Notes: generated from the sequence alone by a model not told the origin. 6,801 nt of DNA from Bacteroidales bacterium (GCA_016281295.1 JAEEII010000266.1:1-6801); one strand, 5' to 3'; positions 1 to 4,891 are shown, numbered from the stretch's first letter. Program-made: numbers and translations.

Positions 1-1
1 G

Positions 2-190
2 ATAGAAAAACCCGATGGGAGCACCGTCAGAAGTTCCAGTGAAGAATGGAGCTTTGTGGTTGAATCGAACGAATCAAACGGTATTTCCGCTGATGATTTC
101 TTGAAGCAGACTGGTTGTAAATGGAGAAGCGGCTTCGGCAGGCCCTTTAAAATCACAAACGCCAACGGTTGGACGGTAAAACAATTGTGA
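2..190 (+). CDS. 3' end of an unrecognised gene (C-terminal 62 residues)
   Basis: The frame is open from the window's left edge to a TGA at 188-190 and translates to 62 residues, beginning IEKPDGSTVR and ending ITNANGWTVKQL. The start lies outside the window. The peptide is rich in Ser, Gly and Asn, with aromatic residues at intervals (EEWSFVVES, CKWRSGFGRPF); no membrane segment or known motif is visible. The stop is 6 nt before the ATG of the next gene, so the two are probably cotranscribed. A large gene whose variable C-terminus directly precedes a small gene is the arrangement of polymorphic toxins and their immunity genes, but only the tail is visible and no toxin family was recognised. 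That it is coding is fairly likely, from the open frame and tight junction. The function is unknown. Confidence 0.55.
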   Translation: MEKPDGSTVRSSSEEWSFVVESNESNGISADDFLKQTGCKWRSGFGRPFKITNANGWTVKQL

Positions 191-196
191 TACTTT

Positions 197-556
197 ATGA
201 GTACAATCCTCGAAAACACTGGGACGTGTGGCAAGTTGAATGTCCAGCTCCTGGAGTTGTTGAAAAAGCACGGCGGGATATTTTGCATCGATGAAGACAG
301 TCGGTTCACAACTTGGGCCGTCACGCTCTTCGACAAAGATGGGGGTGTCCCGCTGTCGTTGTCGTTGGTCGGATCCGTTGCGGAAATAGCGGTGAAGGAC
401 ATGGGTTGGGGTTATGAGGTGGTGGAAATCACCCGTTGCGAAGACTTTGCAGAAAGAAACGATGACTACGTTTTTATTTTGGCCGCCGTCGATGGAAACA
501 AAGTGACGATTGACGGGGTCAAAACGGTGATACAACTGTTGAAAACTGCAAAATGA
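197..556 (+). CDS. Hypothetical 119-aa soluble protein, possible immunity-type partner of the upstream gene
   Basis: This ORF of 119 codons starts at ATG 197, 6 nt after the preceding stop, and ends with TGA at 554-556. No Shine-Dalgarno sequence is visible, as is usual in Bacteroidota. The product looks like a small soluble alpha/beta protein. A short helix (LNVQLLELLKKHGG) leads into a likely strand region (TTWAVTLFDKDG), then an acidic middle and a hydrophobic strand (YVFILAAVDG), ending in a Lys-containing helix (VKTVIQLLKTAK). It has no signal peptide or membrane helix. It lies between a gene tail and copy 1 of the 106-aa membrane protein gene, 19 nt before it. Size, position and compactness fit an immunity protein, but this is inference from context; the family was not recognised. 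Other possibilities are a regulator or an orphan cargo gene. Confidence 0.65.
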   Translation: MSTILENTGTCGKLNVQLLELLKKHGGIFCIDEDSRFTTWAVTLFDKDGGVPLSLSLVGSVAEIAVKDMGWGYEVVEITRCEDFAERNDDYVFILAAVDGNKVTIDGVKTVIQLLKTAK

Positions 557-575
557 TGGTAAATTCCCAATTATT

Positions 576-896
576 ATGACCGCCCTCCTCTGGCTCATCC
601 AAAAAATCGCGCCCATCACCAACCTCGTCGGGCTGCTGGTGCTGCTCTCGGAACTCGTCTACAACGACATCGGCATCGGGACGCATGTATATCTCCTCGC
701 GGGCGGGCTCGCGCTCGCGGGGTTCGTACTCGGGTTCACAAATTGGGCGTTGGACGTTCCCCCGAAATTCTTCTGGACCAAATCGCGGGTGCAACTCTTT
801 GACAACCGCGTGGGCAACGCCTTCGGTTACGCCGTCATCTTCTTCCTGCTGCCGTTCTTCGTGGTAGGGGCGATGACGCTGGTGAGGAAATTGTGA
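576..896 (+). CDS. Repeated 106-aa three-helix membrane protein, copy 1
   Basis: The ORF has 106 codons, from ATG 576 to TGA 894-896. Three hydrophobic segments are visible: about residues 11-29 (ITNLVGLLVLLSE), 36-57 (a Gly/Ala/Leu-rich stretch, LAGGLALAGFVLGF) and 83-103 (YAVIFFLLPFFVVGA). A polar loop at about 58-81 carries K64, K69, R71 and R78 and the sequence FWTKSRVQLFDNRVGN. No cleavable signal is apparent. The protein is probably an inner-membrane protein of unknown function. The gene is GC-rich, unlike most genes to its right. A second full copy lies at 2928 and a truncated third at 3501. Copies 1 and 2 differ at about 12 of 106 residues by eye, mostly at the C-terminus (VGAMTLVRKL here). 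DNA similarity between the two starts essentially at the ATG, and each follows a different small gene. The family was not recognised; a channel, holin-like or immunity role is speculation. Confidence 0.8.
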   Translation: MTALLWLIQKIAPITNLVGLLVLLSELVYNDIGIGTHVYLLAGGLALAGFVLGFTNWALDVPPKFFWTKSRVQLFDNRVGNAFGYAVIFFLLPFFVVGAMTLVRKL

Positions 897-907
897 CATC
901 TTGTGGC

Positions 908-1202
908 ATGAAAACATTGTGCTTTTCCGATGTGGAACCCCTCCGGGCAGTATGCTTAAAAACGATTAAAGTAAAGAACGTTAACAATAAAGGGAGCAAG
1001 CCGAAAACCCCGAAAAGAGTAGGTGAATATTAAAAAAATGAGGAAGTAGTGAATCGAGCACTTGAAAAAGCTATGAAGAGAATTGTAAAAGAAGCAAAGA
1101 AAGATGGGATTCTTGACAAGACAAACCGAATCCGGCAAAAAGCAACTGACAGAACTGTTCAAGGCGTTTGGGCTCAAAGAAGTGTACGGGGTATTTGAGT
1201 AA
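908..1202 (+). pseudogene. Possible decayed coding stretch in the gap between copy 1 and the LRR gene
   Basis: This stretch separates membrane-gene copy 1 from the LRR gene and holds no intact ORF of useful size. One frame runs from ATG 908 through 41 codons to a TAA at 1031. It stays open beyond that stop to 1198 with a protein-like, Lys/Glu-rich sequence (NRALEKAMKRIVKEAKKDG). A neighbouring frame, ATG 1104 to TAA 1200-1202, reads TESGKKQLTELFKAFGLKEV and looks like a gene's C-terminus. Together they could be one small gene broken by an in-frame stop at 1031 and a frameshift near 1105-1130. The main doubt is composition: the plus strand is very A-rich here and gives Lys/Glu-rich peptides in any frame. 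The parent family was not recognised. Confidence 0.3.
935..947 (+). repeat. Half-palindrome remnant of the REP-like element
   Basis: The sequence gaacccctccggg has the intact left arm and a damaged right arm of the gaacccc-ggggttc palindrome, which is perfect at 3308, 3745, 3803, 4748 and 4806. It lies 39 nt after the stop of membrane-gene copy 1. The same palindrome begins 3 nt after the stop of copy 2. This suggests copy 1 was once also followed by the repeat array, which has since been lost or replaced by the AT-rich cargo to its right. Confidence 0.5.
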
Positions 1203-1237
1203 TAGCTTTATCTTTAAAAACACAACAACCGATATCA

Positions 1238-2443
1238 ATGGCAAAGTACAAAATTATTGATGGTGTGGGTATTATCCCCGAAGGCTTGGGGAAATTTGAA
1301 GAATATGCTTTTTTGAATAGCAAGAAATTGACCACTGTCGTGATTCCAAATTCTGTAACAAAAATCCCTACAGGTGCTTTTTCTAATTGTAAGAGTTTGA
1401 TTTCAGTGACCATACCCGATTCCGTAATTGAAATAGGTGATTTTGCATTCGATGGTTGTGAAAATTTGTCTTCTGTAAATATCCCTAATTCAGTAGTCAG
1501 AATCGGAGAGTTTGCTTTCAATGGTTGTGCGGGATTGACCTCTTTGGTTATTCCTGCATCCGTTACAGAAATTGATAATAATGCTTTTGATATGTGTTCG
1601 GGTTTAACCTCAATCCAAGTAAGTGAACACAATAATATCTATGATTCTCGGGACAACTGCAATGCAATTATAGAAACAGCAACGAATACACTGTTAAGGG
1701 GATGTGTAAATACCGTGTTCCTCGAATCGGTACCCATAATTGGAATGTTTGCCTTTGCCGGATGTGCTGGTTTGAAATCGTTAGTTATACCGGAATTCAT
1801 TACAAAAATGGGAATTGATGCGTTTTTTAGCTGCTCAGGATTGACTTCAATCAAAGTGAATGAACACAATAAATATTACGATTCTCGGGATAATTGCAAT
1901 GCGATTATAGAAACAGCAACGAACATCTTGTTCAGTGGTTGCCAAAACACCTTGATTCCTAACACGGTGTCCATTATAGATATTAATGCTTTCTCTGGAT
2001 GTGAAGGGCTAAAATCATTGAAAATTCCAAATTCAGTAACTAAAATTGGTAGAAGTGCTTTTAGCTGTTGTACTGATTTGACCTCTATTATCATTCCCGA
2101 TACTGTGACTGAATTAGGTGATTTTGCTTTCTTTAACACAAGATTGATTTCTGTGGTTATCCCAAGTTCGGTGACCAAAATCCCCAAATTTGCATTTGCT
2201 AATTGTAAAAGCTTGACATCTGTGAAAATACCTGATTCTGTCACCGAAATAGAGGACAATGCGTTTATGAGTTGCAAAAATCTTTCTTACGTAATCATTC
2301 CAAATTCCGTAACCAAAATCGGACGTTTTGCGTTTTGGGATTGTACCGGCTTGACATCTTTGGTTTTACCAAAAAAACTAACGCGGTTAGATGAATATGC
2401 TTTTGAAGATTGTGATAATCTTATCCTCTCATACCATTCCTAA
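1238..2443 (+). CDS. BspA-type leucine-rich-repeat (LRR_5) protein, 401 aa, no signal peptide
   Basis: The protein is almost entirely tandem repeats of about 23 residues with the consensus LTSVxIPNSVTKIGxxAFxxC. That is the BspA/TpLRR type (LRR_5), and about 14 units can be counted. Two units, at about residues 129-158 and 207-237, carry the insert EHNxxYDSRDNCNAIIETAT, a recurrent variant in Bacteroidales BspA-like proteins. Such repeats form a solenoid used for protein binding; surface versions act in adhesion. This one starts directly with MAKYKIIDGVGIIPEG. It has no signal peptide, lipobox, membrane helix or C-terminal sorting domain, so a cytoplasmic binding role is more likely. ATG 1238 is preceded by an A-rich leader. 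The gene is AT-rich compared with the flanking membrane gene copies, which suggests imported cargo. The acidic gene at 2513 follows after 69 nt. Family assignment is secure; the partner is unknown. Confidence 0.9.
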   Translation: MAKYKIIDGVGIIPEGLGKFEEYAFLNSKKLTTVVIPNSVTKIPTGAFSNCKSLISVTIPDSVIEIGDFAFDGCENLSSVNIPNSVVRIGEFAFNGCAGLTSLVIPASVTEIDNNAFDMCSGLTSIQVSEHNNIYDSRDNCNAIIETATNTLLRGCVNTVFLESVPIIGMFAFAGCAGLKSLVIPEFITKMGIDAFFSCSGLTSIKVNEHNKYYDSRDNCNAIIETATNILFSGCQNTLIPNTVSIIDINAFSGCEGLKSLKIPNSVTKIGRSAFSCCTDLTSIIIPDTVTELGDFAFFNTRLISVVIPSSVTKIPKFAFANCKSLTSVKIPDSVTEIEDNAFMSCKNLSYVIIPNSVTKIGRFAFWDCTGLTSLVLPKKLTRLDEYAFEDCDNLILSYHS

Positions 2444-2454
2444 ATCAGTTTTTT

Positions 2455-2489
2455 CTACATATATTAACTTCTTCGTTATATAAATGTAG
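2455..2489. repeat. AT-rich inverted repeat between the LRR and 127-aa genes
   Basis: The arms are ctacat-atat and atat-aa-atgtag, separated by about 13 nt. They form an imperfect stem of about 10 bp with a 2-nt bulge. No T-run follows on either strand, so it is a poor intrinsic terminator. It may instead be an operator-like or leader hairpin in the 69-nt gap. Apart from this inverted repeat, the gap holds only the A-rich leader of the next gene. Confidence 0.3.
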
Positions 2490-2512
2490 TTCAAGTAAAA
2501 ACACAATCAAAA

Positions 2513-2896
2513 ATGGAAAAATTATCGAAATATCAGGAAAAAGGCATCTGGATGTTACTCAGTAATATAAACAACAAAGAAGTTGTGCAGTGCATTTTAG
2601 AAACTCTCGGAAAGGAGAATTGGACTCGCAGTATTCTGATAGAAAGTGTCAGTTACTTAACGGAGGAGCAGGAAGATTTGTTGGAATCCTTAGGCGGGGG
2701 TTATACGAGTGAAGAGATTGATGAAATCCTTCACAATGATGACATCAATTTCGAGATAGCGGAAAAACTTAAAGAGCAGGGAGTCACCCATTATCTTTAT
2801 GAGAACGAGGAATATTTGGATGAAATCCGGGAAGGAAAAATCATTTGCGAGGGTATTAATCTAAAGGAGATTACAAAAAATATGATATTAGAGTAA
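2513..2896 (+). CDS. Hypothetical 127-aa acidic protein
   Basis: This ORF of 127 codons runs from ATG 2513 to TAA 2894-2896. It is preceded by the leader taaaaacacaa (2496-2506), identical to the one ahead of the LRR gene. The product is strongly acidic and mostly helical. It opens with MEKLSKYQEKGIWMLLSNIN, contains Glu-rich stretches (LTEEQEDLLESLGGG, YTSEEIDEILHNDD, LYENEEYLDEIREG) and ends with LKEITKNMILE. No signal peptide, membrane helix or recognised domain is present. It sits between the LRR gene and copy 2 of the membrane gene, 31 nt before the latter, in the same position the 119-aa gene holds before copy 1. Acidity and size fit an immunity protein or antitoxin-like partner, but no cognate toxin is visible upstream. 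The function is unknown. Confidence 0.7.
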   Translation: MEKLSKYQEKGIWMLLSNINNKEVVQCILETLGKENWTRSILIESVSYLTEEQEDLLESLGGGYTSEEIDEILHNDDINFEIAEKLKEQGVTHYLYENEEYLDEIREGKIICEGINLKEITKNMILE

Positions 2897-2927
2897 TGAG
2901 AGTGGATTTTCATTAAAGAAATAATTT

Positions 2928-3248
2928 ATGACCGCCCTCCTCTGGCTCATCCAAAAAATCGCGCCCATCACCAACCTCGTCGGGCTGCTGGTGCTGCTCT
3001 CGGAAATCGCCTACGGCGACATCGGCATCGGGACGCACGTATATGCCCTCGCGGGCGGGCTCGCCCTCGCGGGGTTCGTCCTCGGGTTCACGAATTGGGC
3101 GTTGGATGTTCCCCCGAAACTCTTCTGGACCAAATCACGGGTGCAGCTCTTCGACAACCGCGTGGGCAACGCCTTCGGTTACGCCGTCATCTTCTTCCTG
3201 CTGCCGTTCTTCGTGGCGGGGGTGGCGTTCGTGGTGGGGAAATGGTGA
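2928..3248 (+). CDS. Repeated 106-aa three-helix membrane protein, copy 2
   Basis: This is a full-length copy of the gene at 576: 106 codons from ATG 2928 to TGA 3246-3248, with the same three predicted membrane segments and charged loop. Differences from copy 1 are L27I, V28A, N30G, L40A, F65L and V97A, plus a divergent tail (GVAFVVGKW in place of GAMTLVRKL). Many DNA changes are synonymous (for example gac/gat, tcg/tca and caa/cag between 3093 and 3175), so the protein sequence appears to have been kept under selection. Similarity to copy 1 begins at about the ATG; the upstream sequence is unrelated and AT-rich. The first repeat palindrome starts 3 nt after the stop. It is probably an inner-membrane protein; the family was not recognised. 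Confidence 0.8.
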   Translation: MTALLWLIQKIAPITNLVGLLVLLSEIAYGDIGIGTHVYALAGGLALAGFVLGFTNWALDVPPKLFWTKSRVQLFDNRVGNAFGYAVIFFLLPFFVAGVAFVVGKW

Positions 3249-3250
3249 TG

Positions 3251-3483
3251 GAACCCCTACGGGGTTCTGCGGAACATCGTGGGGAACCGCACCGGGCTAC
3301 AGACATTGAACCCCTAACGGGGTTCATGGGGATGACGGAACGTGCATGCCATCATCCCCGTAAGGAAAACATTATCCGAGTAAACGGTTCCTACAAAAGA
3401 ACACGCCGCCATCCCCGTAGGGAATCCATATCTGTAGCGGGATCCGTGTCGGCGCGCCCGCATCATAACCCCATTAGGGGTTA
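3251..3483. repeat. REP-like palindrome array A (5 units)
   Basis: Five palindromes sit at a near-constant pitch. P1 is gaacccctacggggttc (3251-3267) and P2 is gaacccctaacggggttc (3308-3325). P3 is a damaged atccccgtaagga (3354-3366), P4 is atccccgtaggga (3411-3423) and P5 is taaccccattaggggtta (3466-3483). Centre-to-centre distances are about 57, 45, 57 and 57 bp. The P1-P2 spacer is 40 nt and holds ctacagacatt, the reverse complement of the 'atctgtagc' motif that follows P4. Units therefore occur in both orientations, as in BIMEs. Another inter-palindrome segment holds a small hairpin (ggatcc/ggcgcgcc region, about 3439-3459). No ORF here looks real. Confidence 0.8.
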
Positions 3484-3500
3484 CACGTTTGATGAAATAT

Positions 3501-3742
3501 CGGAAATCGGTCACATCGGCATCGGGACGTACGTATATGTCCTCGCGGGTGGGCTCGCGCTCGCGGGGGTCATCCTGGGGTTCACGAATTGGGCGTTGGA
3601 CGTTCCCCCGAAATTCTTCTGGACCAAATCGCGGGTGCAACTCTTTGACAACCGCGTGGGCAACGCCCTCGGCTACGCCGTCATCTTCTTCCTGCTGCCG
3701 TTCTTCGTGGCGGGGGTGGCGGTTGTGGTGGGGAAATGGTGA
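3501..3742 (+). pseudogene. Repeated membrane protein, copy 3, 5'-truncated
   Basis: Reading from about 3501, the frame ending at TGA 3740-3742 gives SEIGHIGIGTYVYVLAGGLA and continues to the tail GVAVVVGKW. It thus covers residues from about 25 to the end of the 106-aa protein, with two residues missing near the YGD position. The first transmembrane segment and the start codon are absent. The sequence upstream is palindrome P5 and its flank, and no in-frame ATG, GTG or TTG lies between that and the conserved part. It is therefore almost certainly not expressed as the normal protein. The remaining frame has no stops, so the truncation is probably recent. Its middle matches copy 1 and its tail matches copy 2. 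Confidence 0.8.
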
Positions 3743-3744
3743 TG

Positions 3745-4086
3745 GAACCCCTGACGGGGTTCTGCGGAACATCGTGGGGGACCGCACCGGGCTACAGATA
3801 TTGAACCCCTAACGGGGTTCATGGGGATGACGGAACGTGCATGCCATCATCCCCGTAAGGAAAACATTATCCGAGGAAACGGTTCCTACAAAAGAACACG
3901 CCATCATCCCCGTAGGGGATCCATATCTGTAGCGGGATCCGTGTCGGCGCGCCCGCACAACCCCGTCAGGGGTTCCATGTCTGTAGCAACGGGTTGCACA
4001 TCGCGTCCGCCACAACCCCGGTGGGGGGTGCATGCCCGTGGAAACGAATCCCAACAATCGTTCGTCACATCCCCATTCGGGGCATT
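3745..4086. repeat. REP-like palindrome array B (7 units), 3' of the transposase gene
   Basis: The units are P6 gaacccctgacggggttc (3745-3762), P7 gaacccctaacggggttc (3803-3820), P8 atccccgtaagg (3849-3860), P9 atccccgtaggggat (3906-3920, perfect), P10 aaccccgtcaggggtt (3959-3974), P11 aaccccggtggggggt (4014-4029) and P12 atccccattcggggcat (4069-4085). The pitch is 53-58 bp except for one step of about 45. P6-P10 copy array A; P11 and P12 are additional. The P9 and P10 spacers both start with cat(a/g)tctgtagc and carry a second hairpin. After P10 this is gcaac-gg-gttgc (about 3986-3997). After P11 it is acgaa...ttcgt. Three-part units of palindrome, motif and hairpin repeat up to the end of the minus-strand transposase gene. 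Confidence 0.8.
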
Positions 4087-4125
4087 TGTATATGCCGAAT
4101 CGAATCCGTAAGGAAGGACCGATTG

Positions 4126-4587
4126 TTACAACACGGGATGGAAAATGTATTGTTCGTCATAATCAACGCCAAAATCATTTAGAATTTTGACATATTCTTC
4201 CTGGAATGTCTTCTTTTTGTGATGTTGAACCTGATTCTCGATATAGCTCGCCACATTCGGGATGGCGGATCTGGCGTAGCTGAAAACCCCGTACCCATTC
4301 TGCCAGGAAAACCAACCTGGACGATAGAATTTCTTGTTAATCCACAAAGTGGAGCTACGTTTCACATCAGCCATCAACGAGGCACAAGAAACATCTGGGT
4401 TCATACCAGTCAAAATATGGATATGATCTGCCACTCCTCCAATGCTCAACAGCTTGCATCCGTGATTGGTGATGCACCCCGTCATGTATTTGTACAATTC
4501 TTCCTTCCAATCGGGTTGGATAAGACACTGTCTGTGTTGTACAGCGAAAATGTAATGGTGGTAAATCTGAGAATACGTATTTGCCAT
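4126..4587 (-). CDS. IS200/RAYT-type HUH Y1 transposase, 153 aa
   Basis: This is a complete single-domain Y1 transposase (Transposase_17/COG1943 type), with a length typical of the family. The visible features are the HUH motif DHIHIL (H55, H57), which holds the metal ion; the WQNGYGVFSYA segment (about 95-105); and the catalytic-tyrosine helix SYIENQVQHHKKKTFQEEY, with Y115 the likely nucleophile. These enzymes cut and join single-stranded DNA at hairpins; RAYT members are domesticated relatives linked to genomic REP palindromes. No tnpB or guide-RNA-like partner gene is present. The gene lies between palindrome arrays B and C, with atcccc/ggggat or gaacccc/ggggttc hairpins on both sides. 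Start ATG 4587 is supported by the family-typical N-terminus MANTYSQIYHHYIFAV. It looks intact, so it may be active. The distinction between RAYT and plain IS200 rests on the context. Confidence 0.9.
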   Translation of the reverse strand: MANTYSQIYHHYIFAVQHRQCLIQPDWKEELYKYMTGCITNHGCKLLSIGGVADHIHILTGMNPDVSCASLMADVKRSSTLWINKKFYRPGWFSWQNGYGVFSYARSAIPNVASYIENQVQHHKKKTFQEEYVKILNDFGVDYDEQYIFHPVL

Positions 4588-4613
4588 AATTTTTTATTTT
4601 TTTTAATTTGCTG

Positions 4614-4621
4614 CAAAAATA
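4614..4621 (-). promoter_or_regulatory. Candidate -7 box for the transposase gene
   Basis: Read on the minus strand this is TATTTTTG, a full match to the Bacteroidota -7 consensus TAnnTTTG. It lies 26 nt before the transposase start codon in an AT-rich leader. No convincing TTTG -33 element is at the proper distance, so the call rests on the -7 box and position only. Confidence 0.4.
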
Positions 4622-4655
4622 CAAAATTTCATAACATGTTGATAATCAAATATTT

Positions 4656-4675
4656 ATTTACAATTAATTGTAAAT
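4656..4675. repeat. 20-bp perfect palindrome in the transposase leader
   Basis: Half-site atttacaatt is followed immediately by its reverse complement aattgtaaat, with no loop. It lies in the AT-rich stretch 4588-4727, which contains no ORF of note. Its distance to the transposase start (about 70 nt upstream on the minus strand) and its symmetry suit a dimeric operator. A structured end of the original IS200-like element is the alternative. Confidence 0.5.
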
Positions 4676-4730
4676 TTTATCTGCGATATGCTGCGTTTTT
4701 TTTGTTTTGTTGCATTTTAAAATATCGATG

Positions 4731-4823
4731 GAACCCATACGGACAGGGAACCCCTGACGGGGTTCTGCGGAACATCGTGGGGGACCGCACCTGGCTACAG
4801 ACATTGAACCCCTGACGGGGTTC
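4731..4823. repeat. REP-like palindrome array C, 5' of the transposase gene
   Basis: A damaged unit gaacccatacgga (4731-4743) is followed by two perfect palindromes gaacccctgacggggttc, at 4748-4765 and 4806-4823. The two are joined by a 40-nt spacer nearly identical to those at 3268-3307 and 3763-3802 (tgcggaacatcgtggg, then ggctacaga.att). The dyad of two palindromes around a fixed 40-nt spacer therefore occurs three times in the window. The boundary between the AT-rich transposase leader and the repeat DNA is sharp at about 4728. Confidence 0.8.
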
Positions 4824-4891
4824 AAAGGGGGCAACGGAACGTGCCCGCCACAACCCATTCACGCCATCATCGCGATTATCGAAAATTATGT

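Larger units (their letters stand above)
3001..3974 (+). repeat. Tandem direct duplication: membrane-gene 3' part plus palindrome array
   Basis: The segment from about 3001 to 3483 recurs at about 3501 to 3974 with an offset of 494-500 bp. Each unit holds the membrane gene from the cggaaatcg of codons SEI onward, then palindromes P1-P5 or P6-P10 with nearly identical spacers. Examples are ccgcaccgggctacaga and ggttcctacaaaagaacacg. Small indels account for the offset change: 6 nt missing near 3510 and 1 nt in the first palindrome. The left junction of the second unit lies just after palindrome P5, and array-to-gene fusion there removed the start of copy 3. Confidence 0.85.

Noticed and set aside
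74..622. 182-codon minus-strand ORF across the left edge genes
   Set aside because: It overlaps two tightly spaced plus-strand frames and the start of the membrane gene, whose conserved repeat copy fixes the coding strand.
1174..2277. Three minus-strand ORFs opposite the LRR gene
   Set aside because: They are periodic translations of the LRR repeats on the opposite strand, with no independent features.
3095..3742. 215-codon plus-strand ORF running from copy 2 into copy 3
   Set aside because: Its first half reads copy 2 and the palindromes in the wrong frame, giving Arg/Gly-rich nonsense. Only its end is a genuine frame, already listed as truncated copy 3.
3251..4086. CRISPR array: short palindromic repeats at regular spacing
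   Set aside because: The repeats are 15-18 bp and vary between units. The spacers are related to each other and even duplicated, and orientation flips. No cas gene is present. It fits REP/BIME units far better.
3809..4111. ORFs of 82-96 codons on both strands across array B
   Set aside because: They are Arg/His/Pro-rich translations of the palindrome array. Similar peptides arise from each repeat copy, so the coding appearance comes from repetition.
4088..4728. IS605-type element with TnpB and guide RNA
   Set aside because: There is no tnpB-like ORF on either strand near the transposase; only the single Y1 transposase is present.
4219..4815. 198-codon plus-strand ORF opposite the transposase
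   Set aside because: It is antisense to the HUH transposase frame and then runs through an AT-rich leader and palindromes; no domain is visible.
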